A stretch of 64,000 nt of DNA, from contig NZ_FNKG01000003.1 in NCBI RefSeq assembly GCF_900101675.1, forward strand, positions 186,001-250,000. Direction: 5' to 3'. Source of the stretch: Curtobacterium sp. UNCCL20. Lineage in GTDB: Bacteria; Actinomycetota; Actinomycetes; Actinomycetales; Microbacteriaceae. This document shows positions 17,026 to 25,018 of this stretch, piece after piece; position 1 is the first letter of the stretch, and the number at the start of each line of letters is the position of its first letter. A program made the position numbers and the translations under genes. The notes under the pieces are model-generated. The model saw only the letters and a program-made list of their open reading frames with translations. It had not been told where the DNA came from and ran no database searches.

Positions 17026-17949
17026 GTGGCAGCCCGGTACCGTGTCTTCTCCGTCCGCGTGGCAGCCGTCTCGTCGCTCACCCCGAACTTCGTCCGGGTG
17101 ACCCTGGCGGGCGACGCCCTCGCCGAGTTCTCCTCTGTCGGACTCGACCAGCGGATCAAGATCGTGCTGCCGATCCCGGGCCACGGGTTCACCGACCTGC
17201 CCGACGGCGAGGACTGGTACGCCGCCTGGCGAGCGCTGCCGGATGCGACCCGGAACCCGCTCCGCACCTACACGGTCCGCTCGTTCCGGCCGGACGCCCG
17301 CGAGCTCGACATCGACTTCGTCGCGCACGGCGACACCGGGCCGGCGTCACGCTGGGTCGCCTCGTGCCGCGTCGGCGACGAACTCCGCATTGTCGGACCG
17401 GCTGTGCCGTCCTCGCCCGCCGAGCTCCCGACCGGGGCCGCCGAGTTCGACCCGGGCGCGGCGAACCGGATCCTGCTCGCCGGCGACGAGACCGCCGCGC
17501 CGGCCATCTGCGCCATCCTCGAGGCGCTCGACGTCACCGCCGTCGGCCACGTCTTCATCGAGGTCCCGACCGACGCGGACCGCCTGCCCGTGTCCGCGCC
17601 CGCCGGGGTCGAGGTCCGCTGGATCGCCCGGAACGGTGCCTCGCACGGCGTCCGGATGACCGACCAGGTGCACGCGTGGGCGTCGACGGTGGCGTCCGCC
17701 GGCGTGTCCGGTGCGGCCGGGTCTGCTTCGTCCTGCGGCGACGCGGTCGAGCTCACCGAGGTCGACGTGGACGAGCAGGTGCTGTGGGACGTGCCGGCAG
17801 CGTCCGACGACCGCCCCGTGTACGCCTGGATCGCCGGCGAGGCCGGCTGCGTGAGGGAGCTCCGCCGGCACCTCGTGCGCGGCGTCGGGCTCGACCGCAA
17901 GCAGGTGGCGTTCATGGGGTACTGGCGGCACGGCAAGGCTGAGAACTGA
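17026..17949 (+). CDS. Siderophore-interacting protein (FAD-binding ferric reductase)
   Basis: 307 residues of the SIP/ViuB family. FAD-binding motif RTYTVRSF near 85, then DFVAHGDTGPASRW, VGPAVPSS, and the NAD(P) part LLAGDETAAPAICAILEAL; C-terminal YAWIAGEAGCVRELRRHL and AFMGYWRHGKAEN. It releases iron by reducing ferric siderophores in the cytoplasm. The ATG at 17008 lies inside the iron box, so I prefer GTG 17026. The next gene encodes a siderophore ABC ATPase. Confidence 0.92.
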   Translation: MAARYRVFSVRVAAVSSLTPNFVRVTLAGDALAEFSSVGLDQRIKIVLPIPGHGFTDLPDGEDWYAAWRALPDATRNPLRTYTVRSFRPDARELDIDFVAHGDTGPASRWVASCRVGDELRIVGPAVPSSPAELPTGAAEFDPGAANRILLAGDETAAPAICAILEALDVTAVGHVFIEVPTDADRLPVSAPAGVEVRWIARNGASHGVRMTDQVHAWASTVASAGVSGAAGSASSCGDAVELTEVDVDEQVLWDVPAASDDRPVYAWIAGEAGCVRELRRHLVRGVGLDRKQVAFMGYWRHGKAEN

Positions 17950-18752
17950 ACGGGACGGCCGCGGCGCCGACCACCGCACTCGGCGCCCGCGGGCTGACGC
18001 TCGCCTACGACGACCGCGTCGTGGTGTCCTCGCTCGACGTCGACATCCCGGACGGCGAACTCACGGTCATCGTCGGACCGAACGCGTGCGGCAAGTCCAC
18101 GCTGCTGAAGTCCTTCGCGCGGACCCTCAAGCCCACCGCGGGGACGGTGTACCTCGACGGCGCCCCCATCGACTCCTACCGCCCCAAGGCCGTCGCGCGC
18201 CGGGTCGGCATGCTCCCGCAGACGCCGATCGCGCCGGACGGCATCACCGTCCGCGACCTGGTGTCCCGCGGCCGCTTCCCGCACCAGGACCTGCTGCACC
18301 CGTCGTCCGGGTCGGACCGGCAGGCCGTGCAGGCGGCACTCGAGCAGACCTCGACGGTGGAACTGGCGGACCGGAGCGTCGACGAGCTCTCCGGCGGGCA
18401 GCGCCAGCGGGTGTGGATCGCGATGGTGCTCGCGCAGGAGACCGACATCGTCCTGCTCGACGAACCGACCACGTTCCTCGACATCGCGCACCAGTACGAC
18501 GTGCTCGAGCTGGCCTCCGCGCTGCACGCCGCCGGTCGCACGGTCGTCGCCGTCCTGCACGACCTGAACCAGGCCGCGCGCTACGCCACCCACGTCCTCG
18601 CCATGCGGGACGGGGCGATCGTGGCGTCCGGGGCGCCGGCGTCGGTCGTGACGGCCGACCTGGTGGAGGACGTCTTCGGCCTCCCGTGCGTGGTCGTCCC
18701 CGACCCCGAGACCGGCACGCCCCTCGTGGTGCCCCGCCGCCGCGCGGCCTGA
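17946..18752 (+). CDS. Iron-siderophore ABC transporter ATP-binding protein (FecE/FepC-like), probable CTG start
   Basis: 268 residues if read from CTG 17946. Walker A GPNACGKST, signature LSGGQRQRVWIAM, Walker B IVLLDEPTTFLD and H-loop VVAVLHDLNQAARY are those of ferric-siderophore importers. The conserved N-terminal strand ALGARGLTLAYDDRVVV lies upstream of the first GTG (18021), and no ATG, GTG or TTG exists between it and the in-frame stop at 17940. CTG 17946 overlaps the SIP stop as CTGA, with GGCAAGG 7 nt upstream. No permease or binding protein is adjacent. Confidence 0.88.
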   Translation: MNGTAAAPTTALGARGLTLAYDDRVVVSSLDVDIPDGELTVIVGPNACGKSTLLKSFARTLKPTAGTVYLDGAPIDSYRPKAVARRVGMLPQTPIAPDGITVRDLVSRGRFPHQDLLHPSSGSDRQAVQAALEQTSTVELADRSVDELSGGQRQRVWIAMVLAQETDIVLLDEPTTFLDIAHQYDVLELASALHAAGRTVVAVLHDLNQAARYATHVLAMRDGAIVASGAPASVVTADLVEDVFGLPCVVVPDPETGTPLVVPRRRAA

Positions 18753-18775
18753 CGCGCGGGCGCTGCGCGGCGCGG

Positions 18776-19008
18776 CGCAGCCGCTGAGATCGCACTTCGG
18801 CGGCCGTCGGCCCCGTCGGTCGCCGCCGAAGTGCGATCTCGCGGGCGGCGCGCGCGGGCGGCCGCGGACGGGAGGCGCGGGGCGGGCCTGCACCGCGCCT
18901 CCAGTCCGACACCCCGTCGCGTTCTCGACCCGCAGCCGCTGAGATCGCACTTCGGCGGCCGTCGGCCCCGTCGGTCGCCGCCGAAGTGCGATCTCGCGGG
19001 CGGCGCGC
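18776..19008. repeat. Duplicated 19-bp perfect inverted repeat
   Basis: Two identical copies, 155 bp apart. In each, GAGATCGCACTTCGGCGGC (18786-18804 and 18941-18959) pairs perfectly with its complement (18822-18840 and 18977-18995) across a 17-nt loop. Flanks are also shared (CGCAGCCGCT before, GCGGGCGGCGCGCG after). Between the copies lies a CTGGAGGC-type hairpin (18865-18908). The repeats fill the gap between two convergent genes; a terminator or mobile-palindrome role is inferred. Confidence 0.85.
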
Positions 19009-19017
19009 GGGGGCAGG

Positions 19018-19386
19018 TCAGCGGTAGTTGCCGTCCTCGAGGCCGGCCTCGACCTCGAACCGGTTCCGCAGCGGGTCCCGCCCGGCCAGCGCGTAGACGA
19101 CGGGCATGAGCATGCCGTACCTCCGCCACTGGTCGACGTGCACCCGCTCGTGCCGGAGCACCCGGTCGCCGTCGTTGTCGCGCGTCAGGTAGACCGAGCC
19201 GACGCACGTGCCACCGCGGCGGAACACCCACCGCGGCAGCCCCGTGCAGACCACAAGCCCGTCGACGACCCGCACCCTGCCGGTGGACAGCGGGACCCCG
19301 ACGGCCAGACCGACACCGGTGGCGAACACCCAGCCGGCCCGGGACACGGGGGAGTCGAGGAACGCCCGCGCGAGGATGCGGCGCAC
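19018..19386 (-). CDS. Small HExxH-motif protein of unknown function
   Basis: 122 residues. A hydrophobic segment (GWVFATGVGLAVGVPL) is followed by HERVHVDQWRRYG, which contains HExxH, and by FEVEAGLEDGNYR with a possible third metal ligand. Database names for such proteins vary and are weakly founded; a minimal zinc-binding domain is inferred from the motif only. GTG start 2 nt after the stop of the upstream reductase, so probably co-transcribed with it. Confidence 0.6.
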   Translation of the reverse strand: MRRILARAFLDSPVSRAGWVFATGVGLAVGVPLSTGRVRVVDGLVVCTGLPRWVFRRGGTCVGSVYLTRDNDGDRVLRHERVHVDQWRRYGMLMPVVYALAGRDPLRNRFEVEAGLEDGNYR

Positions 19387-19388
19387 CG

Positions 19389-20792
19389 CTACTCCGGGCG
19401 ACCGTAGGTCTCGAGCAGGCGCAGCCAGATCTCGTTCATCGTGGGGTACGCGGGGACGGCGTGCCAGAGCCGGTCGATCGGGACCTCGCCGACGACCGCG
19501 ACCGTGGCGGCGTGCAGCATCTCGGCGACGTCCTGGCCGACGAAGGTGACACCGACGACGACCTTCCGGTCTTCGTCGACGACCATCTTGGCGCGGCCGG
19601 AGTATCCGTCGGCCTGCAGCGAGGCCCCCGCGACGTTGCCGAGTTCGTACTCGACCGCGCGGACGTTCAACCCCTGCTCGCGGGCCTTCGACTCGGTGAG
19701 GCCGACGCTCGCGACCTCGGGGTCGGTGAAGGTGACCTGCGGTGCCGCGGCGTGGTCGGCGGTGGCGACGTGGGCGCCCCACGGCTCGGTGTGCAGCGGC
19801 GTGCCCTGGTGTCGGGCGGCGATCGCCTCGCCGGCGGCGCGGGCCTGGTACTTGCCCTGGTGCGTCAGGAGGACGCGGTGGTTCACGTCCCCCACGGCGT
19901 AGAGCCAGTCGGTGCCGTGCACGAGCATCGTGTCGTCGACCTGCAGCCAGTCGCCCGGGGTCAGGCCGACGGACTCGAGCCCGAGCTCCTTCGTGTGGGC
20001 GGCCCGGCCGGTGGCGGCGAGGACCTCGCTCGTGACGACGGTGGTGCCGTCGTCGAGGGTCGTCGTGACGAGGCCGTGCTCGTCGCGGTCGACCCGGGTG
20101 GGGTTCACGCCGGTGCGGACGTCGATGCCGAGTTCCCGCATGGCGTCGGCGACGAGTTCACCCGCGAAGGGCTCCATGCCGCCGAGCAGCCCGTGGCGGG
20201 CGACGAGGGTGACCTTCGCCCCGAGCGACGCCCACGCGGTGGCGAGCTCGGATCCGGAGACACCGCCGCCGATGACGAGCAGGCTCTCGGGGACGTGCTG
20301 GGCGCTCGTGGCCTCACGCGTGCCCCACGGCGTCGCGTCGGCGAGCCCGGGGACGTCGGGGAGGGTGTGCAGCGAACCGGTGACCACGGCGATGGCTGCC
20401 GCGGCGGTGTACGTCGTGCCGTCGACCTCGATCGTCTTCTCGCCGGTGATGTGGGCGTGCCCACGGATCAGGTCGATGCCGGCCGAGTCGAGCCAGGAGA
20501 CCTGACCGTCGTCCTTCCAGTCCGAGGTGAACGAGTTGCGGCGAGCGAGGACCCGAGCTGCGTCGAGCTCGCCGGTCACCGCCTGCTTCGCGCCGTCGAG
20601 CCGCTTCGCCGCGGCGAGGGCGTGGCCGCTGCGGAGGAGCGCCTTCGAGGGCATGCACGCCCAGTAGGAGCACTCACCGCCGACGAGCTCGGCCTCCACG
20701 ATCGCGACGCTGAGGCCGCGCTTCTTGGCGTAGTCCGCCACGTTCTCGCCGACAGCGCCGGCTCCGATCACGATGAGGTCGTAGTCCGTCAT
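19389..20792 (-). CDS. FAD-dependent pyridine nucleotide-disulfide oxidoreductase (Lpd/MerA-like)
   Basis: 467 residues. FAD motif VIGAGAVGENVA at 8-19, redox pair in GGECSYWACMPSKALL (CxxxxC), NAD motif VIGGGVSGSELATAW and C-terminal dimerisation domain. Closest in layout to dihydrolipoamide dehydrogenase, but no 2-oxoacid dehydrogenase genes are nearby and the C-terminal HxxxxE element reads HAVPAYPTMNE, so its partner could be mycothiol-like thiols, quinones or lipoyl proteins. Confidence 0.85.
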   Translation of the reverse strand: MTDYDLIVIGAGAVGENVADYAKKRGLSVAIVEAELVGGECSYWACMPSKALLRSGHALAAAKRLDGAKQAVTGELDAARVLARRNSFTSDWKDDGQVSWLDSAGIDLIRGHAHITGEKTIEVDGTTYTAAAAIAVVTGSLHTLPDVPGLADATPWGTREATSAQHVPESLLVIGGGVSGSELATAWASLGAKVTLVARHGLLGGMEPFAGELVADAMRELGIDVRTGVNPTRVDRDEHGLVTTTLDDGTTVVTSEVLAATGRAAHTKELGLESVGLTPGDWLQVDDTMLVHGTDWLYAVGDVNHRVLLTHQGKYQARAAGEAIAARHQGTPLHTEPWGAHVATADHAAAPQVTFTDPEVASVGLTESKAREQGLNVRAVEYELGNVAGASLQADGYSGRAKMVVDEDRKVVVGVTFVGQDVAEMLHAATVAVVGEVPIDRLWHAVPAYPTMNEIWLRLLETYGRPE

Positions 20793-20870
20793 GGTGCTGA
20801 GCGTACGCGGACGAGCGTGACGCCTGCCGACCGCGAGGGGTCCGACACGCGTCGACCGGGCGAAGGCGTG

Positions 20871-21692
20871 TCAGACGGCCCGGGACGCGCTCGTCAGGGC
20901 GCCGACCGCCCGCAGGATCACGCCGAGGTCGTCGACCGCGCGGTCCGGGTCGACGGGGGCGAACCCGGTCAGGGCCGCACCGGCGAGACGACGTCCGCGG
21001 GTCGCAGCCTGGATGCGCTCGACCAGGCCGGCACCGTCGAGGCCGAACGGCACGGGCTCGAGCAGCCCGTCGACCTCCGACGGGTCGAGGACGTCGAGGT
21101 CGACGTGGACGAACACCGCACTCGCGCCCGTGGCGTCCACGGCGGCGGCGATCGCGTCGGGGGTGGCGGCGTCGACGTCGAGGTGCACGATGCCCGCGCG
21201 GTCGAGCGAAGCCGTTTCGGTGTCCTCGACGCCGCGCACCCCGGCGAGCACGACGGACGACGCCGGCACCGTGGGGATCGCGGGGAAGAGGTCGTCCGGA
21301 CGGTCCACCAGGATGCGGAGCACCGCGGTCTCGGCGGCGACCGGCTGCGCGCGGTTCAGCGCACGGAACCCGCTCGATCCGGCGATCCGGACGAACGCGG
21401 TGTCGGCGTCGAGCCCGGCGGTCGCGCCGAGGACGCTCGCGCCGTCACCGCCGACGACCAGCACGGGCTCGTTCGACACCGCGGTCTCCTCGGCGACGCG
21501 CTCGGCGACGGCGAGGACGGACGTGTACCGGGCGACTGCGGTCTCGAGTCGGTCGCCGGCGCCGGCGGGCACGTCGATGACGGTCGTCGACGCCCGGGGG
21601 AGGTCGGCCGCGATCGCGGCGGCTCCGTCTCCGAGACGCATCGCACGGGACGACGCCGAACCCTGCCACTGACCGACCACGAGGAACTGCAT
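20871..21692 (-). CDS. Arginase-fold protein lacking several metal ligands
   Basis: 273 residues. The arginase/ureohydrolase element HVDLDVLDPSE is intact, but the upstream GGDH is GGDG (residues in LVVGGDGASVLGA) and the DAHxD motif is absent, replaced by VRIAGSSGF. Since these supply most of the two-manganese site, ordinary ureohydrolase activity looks unlikely. It may be a retired enzyme with a binding role. It stands alone, 45 nt after the PspA gene. Confidence 0.75.
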   Translation of the reverse strand: MQFLVVGQWQGSASSRAMRLGDGAAAIAADLPRASTTVIDVPAGAGDRLETAVARYTSVLAVAERVAEETAVSNEPVLVVGGDGASVLGATAGLDADTAFVRIAGSSGFRALNRAQPVAAETAVLRILVDRPDDLFPAIPTVPASSVVLAGVRGVEDTETASLDRAGIVHLDVDAATPDAIAAAVDATGASAVFVHVDLDVLDPSEVDGLLEPVPFGLDGAGLVERIQAATRGRRLAGAALTGFAPVDPDRAVDDLGVILRAVGALTSASRAV

Positions 21693-21737
21693 CGTCTCAG
21701 TCTGTCAGGTGGGGTCCGACGTCGCCCGTGGGGTGTG

Positions 21738-22463
21738 TCAGATGCTCGACGAGCCGCCGGCCTTCAGCGCGGCGAGACGGGCTTCGACGTCGGCGTCCTT
21801 GCCGAGGTCCTCGAGGCTCTCGAACTGTGCGTCGAGGCTCGACGCCTGCAGTTCCTGCTGACCGAGGACCTTGGCCTCCTCGCGGCGGACCTTCTCCTCG
21901 AAGCGGGACAGGTCGCTCGTCGGGTCGGTGATGTCGATGTTCCCGATGGCGTCGTTCACCTTCGACTGCGCCTCGGCCGTCTTGGAGCGGGCGACCAGGC
22001 TGTCGCGCTTGGCCTTGAGGTCCTGCAGCTTCTGCTCCATGCCCGCGAGGCCCTGCTTCAGCTGCTCGACCTGCTGGTTCTGGGTGGCGAGCGACGGCGC
22101 CTGCTGCTTGACCTCGTCCTCGGCGGCGATCTGCTTGCCGATCGCGATCTTGGCGAGGTTGTCGAACTTGTCGGCCTCGGCGGTCTTGCCCTCGGCGCGG
22201 TACTTGTCGGCGGCGGCGGAGGCGTTCGCGGCCTTCTGACCCCACTCGGTGGCGGCGCGGACGTCCTCCTCGTTGTCCTGCTCGAGCAGGCGGAGGTTGC
22301 CGATCGTCTGGGCGATCGCCGTCTTCGCGTCGGCGATGTTGTTCGTGTAGTCACGGACGAGCTGGTCCAGCATGAGCTGCGGGTCCTCGGCGTTGTCGAT
22401 GAGCTGGTTGATGTTCGCCTTCAGGAGCGAGGAGATGCGACCGAAGATCGTCTGCTTTGCCAT
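21738..22463 (-). CDS. PspA/IM30-family membrane-stress protein
   Basis: 241 residues, nearly all heptad-like helix, beginning AKQTIFGRISSLLKANINQLIDNAEDPQLMLDQL, which in PspA/IM30/LiaH is the amphipathic membrane-binding helix followed by the coiled coil. It should assemble on damaged membranes (ESCRT-III-like fold). Ribosome-binding site AAAGGGAA lies 6 nt before the ATG. The TPM-domain gene lies 69 nt upstream on the same strand; the two are probably one unit. Confidence 0.9.
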   Translation of the reverse strand: MAKQTIFGRISSLLKANINQLIDNAEDPQLMLDQLVRDYTNNIADAKTAIAQTIGNLRLLEQDNEEDVRAATEWGQKAANASAAADKYRAEGKTAEADKFDNLAKIAIGKQIAAEDEVKQQAPSLATQNQQVEQLKQGLAGMEQKLQDLKAKRDSLVARSKTAEAQSKVNDAIGNIDITDPTSDLSRFEEKVRREEAKVLGQQELQASSLDAQFESLEDLGKDADVEARLAALKAGGSSSI

Positions 22464-22532
22464 TGCTGTTCCCTTTCGTGGAAGGTTCGTGGAAGGTCTG
22501 GTCGTGGTGTCGAGTGTGCCGGGTGTGCCGGG

Positions 22533-24542
22533 TCAGAAGCGGCCGCCGCCGGAGAACCCGCCGCCGCCTCCGCCGCCACCCCCGCCGAAGCCGCCGCCCC
22601 CGCCGAAGCCGCCCCCGCCGCCGAAGCCGCCGCCCCCGAAGGAACCGCCGCCGTAGCTGCCGCCCCGTCCGCCGAGGAGCCCGCCGAGGACGAGCCCGGT
22701 GACGAGCCCGCCGAGTTGGGCGCCGTTGCCGCCCCCGCCGCCGAGGCCGCCTCCGCCGCCCCAGCCGCCCATGTCGTTGTTCGCCTCGTCCATCGCCGCC
22801 GCCGCGTACTGCTCGGCAGCGCGTGCGGCCTGCAGTGCCTGCCCGGGGTCGGTCGTGGCGAGCTGCACGGCGTCGTCGAGCGCGCGTCCGGCTTCGGACA
22901 GCCGGGTCCGGGCGGTCGGCCCGACGGCGCCCCGGTGCAACGAGATGAAGTCGCGTGCCTGGCTGATGCGGTTCCGCGCGTCGCGGAGCGCGTCGTCGAG
23001 GGCTCGGGCCGCGCGGCGCTGCTGCTCCTCGGCACCGCGAGCGGCCGCGATCGCCTGGTCGATCTCGGTGTTCGCCTTCGTCAGGGCGTCGACGGCGGCG
23101 ATCGGGTCCTTCGGGTCGAGCCCCTGGTTGAGCACGGTCTGGGCACGGGTGACGGCGGCGGCCAGTTCCGGCCCGCCGGCCCGCAGGGTCTTCGCGGCCG
23201 CGACGTCGCCCTCGATGTCGGTGCGCATGGCCTCGGCACGTGCGGTGGCCTCGGCGAAGGTCCGCTCGGCGGCGGTGGCGCTGGCGGTGAGCTGCTGCAT
23301 CTGGGCGAGGGCGTGCTGGGCGTCCCGGACGGCGACGACCGCCTCGCCCTTCTCACCGGCTGCGATGGAGGCGGTGGCGGCCTGGGACCGCTCGGTGGCG
23401 TACGCGAGCACCTGCTGCGCCTGGTCGACGCTGTCGGCGACGGTCGCCAGTGTCCGGCCGGTGTAGGCGGCGCGGACGTGATCGAGCGCGGACGCGGCCG
23501 CCTGCACCGATGCGGGTGCGGCGGCGACGGCCTGCGCGAGCGCGACCGCGGCCTCGTCGACGCCGTCCTCGAGCGAACGGAGCTGGTCGAACGCCTCGGT
23601 CTGTTCCTCGATCGCGGCGTGCGCCTGCTCGCAGATCGCGATGATCTGGTTCGCCCAGTCGGCGCGCTGCTGCGGGGTGTCCGGGATCTCGTCGTCGAGC
23701 TGCTGCTGGAACGTGAAGGCCTTGCGGACGGCCTGCTGGGCCGCGGCGACGGCGTCGGCGAAGGGCTTCGCGGCATCGGCTCCGAACTGGGCCGTGGCGA
23801 ACCCGACCTCTTGTTCGGCGGTGCGGAGTTCGTCGTCGATCGTCACGAGGGCACCGCCAGCGGTCCGCTCGAGACCGGCGAGCGACTCTTCCTGCGCCTT
23901 GGTCGCGGCGGCGGTCCGGCGCTTGTTGCGCGCCCGGATCACGAGCACGAGGACGACGGCACCGACGACGAGCACGAGGAGCAGGATCCAGAGCCACGTG
24001 AGGTTCGGCGGTGCCTGCGTCGCGGAGAGCCCGTTCGCGAAGGCCACGGCGGCGCCGGACCAGTCGTTCTGCTTGAGTGCGGGCACCAGGTCGTCGTCGA
24101 CAGCGGTCTGCACGTCGGACTCCGGGATCGACGAGGTGTCGGTCTGGTGGACGTCGTAGTTCCGCTCGTCGACGGCCACGGAGAGCAGGATGCCGTCACT
24201 GTCGATCTGGTTCAGCTGCATCGTCGCGTTGCCCCACTCGGTGTGGTCCGAGGGGTCGGAGAACTCCGGCACGAACACGACGTAGAGCTGCGTCCCGGTG
24301 TCGGCGTAGAGGTCCTTGACGGCGGATTCGACGCGGGACTGCTGTGCGGAGCTGAGCGCGTTCGCCTCGTCGACGACGTACCCGCCGTCGAGGTCGACGG
24401 GTGCGGTCGCGTGGGCCGCCGTCGCCGGCGCCAGGACGATGAGCACCGCGGCCAGCGCTGCGGCGAGCCTGCCGATCAGTCGCGGTGTCCCCCTGTTCGT
24501 CCTCGTCCTGCCCGTGGCCGATCCGCCCTGGACCGCTCGCAT
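22533..24542 (-). CDS. TPM-domain membrane protein with long coiled coil and glycine-rich tail
   Basis: 669 residues: N-terminal signal segment (about 22-48), TPM domain (50-180; GGYVVDEANALSSAQQSRV, LYVVFVPEFSD), one membrane helix (about 182-204; WLWILLLVLVVGAVVLVLVI), roughly 400 residues of alanine-rich coiled coil, and a tail of about 80 residues dominated by glycine. TPM domains are linked to photosystem repair and to membrane proteins in bacteria. Its position upstream of PspA suggests a shared envelope-stress role. GGAGG precedes the ATG by 4 nt. Confidence 0.85.
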   Translation of the reverse strand: MRAVQGGSATGRTRTNRGTPRLIGRLAAALAAVLIVLAPATAAHATAPVDLDGGYVVDEANALSSAQQSRVESAVKDLYADTGTQLYVVFVPEFSDPSDHTEWGNATMQLNQIDSDGILLSVAVDERNYDVHQTDTSSIPESDVQTAVDDDLVPALKQNDWSGAAVAFANGLSATQAPPNLTWLWILLLVLVVGAVVLVLVIRARNKRRTAAATKAQEESLAGLERTAGGALVTIDDELRTAEQEVGFATAQFGADAAKPFADAVAAAQQAVRKAFTFQQQLDDEIPDTPQQRADWANQIIAICEQAHAAIEEQTEAFDQLRSLEDGVDEAAVALAQAVAAAPASVQAAASALDHVRAAYTGRTLATVADSVDQAQQVLAYATERSQAATASIAAGEKGEAVVAVRDAQHALAQMQQLTASATAAERTFAEATARAEAMRTDIEGDVAAAKTLRAGGPELAAAVTRAQTVLNQGLDPKDPIAAVDALTKANTEIDQAIAAARGAEEQQRRAARALDDALRDARNRISQARDFISLHRGAVGPTARTRLSEAGRALDDAVQLATTDPGQALQAARAAEQYAAAAMDEANNDMGGWGGGGGLGGGGGNGAQLGGLVTGLVLGGLLGGRGGSYGGGSFGGGGFGGGGGFGGGGGFGGGGGGGGGGFSGGGRF

Positions 24543-24688
24543 CCGTCCTCCGTCCGTCGCCGGTGCGCCGGTGCCGAACGACCTCGGAACCGCGCCCCGG
24601 AGCGCTGTTGCCCGGAGTCTATCCACGCCACGCAACGGTCGGACAGACTGTGGGCGAACCCTCGTGGAACCCCCGATCTGTGGACGTG

Positions 24689-24711
24689 TTGTCCCCCGGA
24701 CCGGGGTATGC
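24689..24711 (+). promoter_or_regulatory. Candidate promoter with palindrome CCCCGGACCGGGG
   Basis: A 13-bp palindrome is followed directly by an extended -10-like GTATGCT. It lies about 45 nt before the 67-residue gene at 24753 and could be an operator. Confidence 0.35.
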
Positions 24712-24752
24712 TCGGGGTCGCGTTCGACGACGAACGAGACAGGGGAACAGCA

Positions 24753-24956
24753 ATGGAGCGAACAACCAGCACCGAGGTCGTCCCACTCGAGGACGGCTAC
24801 CACCGCGTGTCGACGCCCGCCAGCGGCGTGATCGGGTTCGTGCGCGAGCACAACGGACGGTACGAGGTCCTCCGTGGCCGAGTCCGCCAGGCCACCCGTT
24901 CCGAGGGCCTGTACAGCACCATGAACGTCGCGCTCATCGCGCTCACGCACGCCTGA
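24753..24956 (+). CDS. Small hypothetical protein, 67 residues
   Basis: Starts with an ATG 5 nt after AGGGGAACA. The sequence EVVPLEDGYHRVSTPASG, then VIGFVREHNGRYEVLRGRV and IALTHA, looks like a single small beta domain of a type found in Microbacteriaceae; function unknown. The 210-nt gap upstream is divergent with the TPM gene. The long open frame that ends here extends 5 kb upstream but is only antisense shadow of the minus-strand genes. Confidence 0.6.
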   Translation: MERTTSTEVVPLEDGYHRVSTPASGVIGFVREHNGRYEVLRGRVRQATRSEGLYSTMNVALIALTHA

Positions 24957-25006
24957 TCCGGTCCGCCGGAACCGGCTCGCGCACTGATCAGGAGTGCGCG
25001 CGCCCG

Positions 25007-25012
25007 TAGGCT
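25007..25012 (+). promoter_or_regulatory. Candidate -10 box TAGGCT
   Basis: Followed after 4 or 6 nt by GTG codons at 25017 and 25019; suggests a leaderless transcript. Confidence 0.4.
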
Positions 25013-25018
25013 CACCGT

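Noticed and set aside
18776-19008. Ends of an insertion sequence
   Set aside because: No transposase or remnant lies between the copies; each copy is itself a full inverted repeat.
19461-24956. Very long open frame (1831 codons) on the plus strand
   Set aside because: It runs antisense to six clear minus-strand genes with recognised motifs. In such GC-rich DNA the third-codon-position bias leaves the opposite frame open. Only the last 67 codons, outside those genes, are kept.
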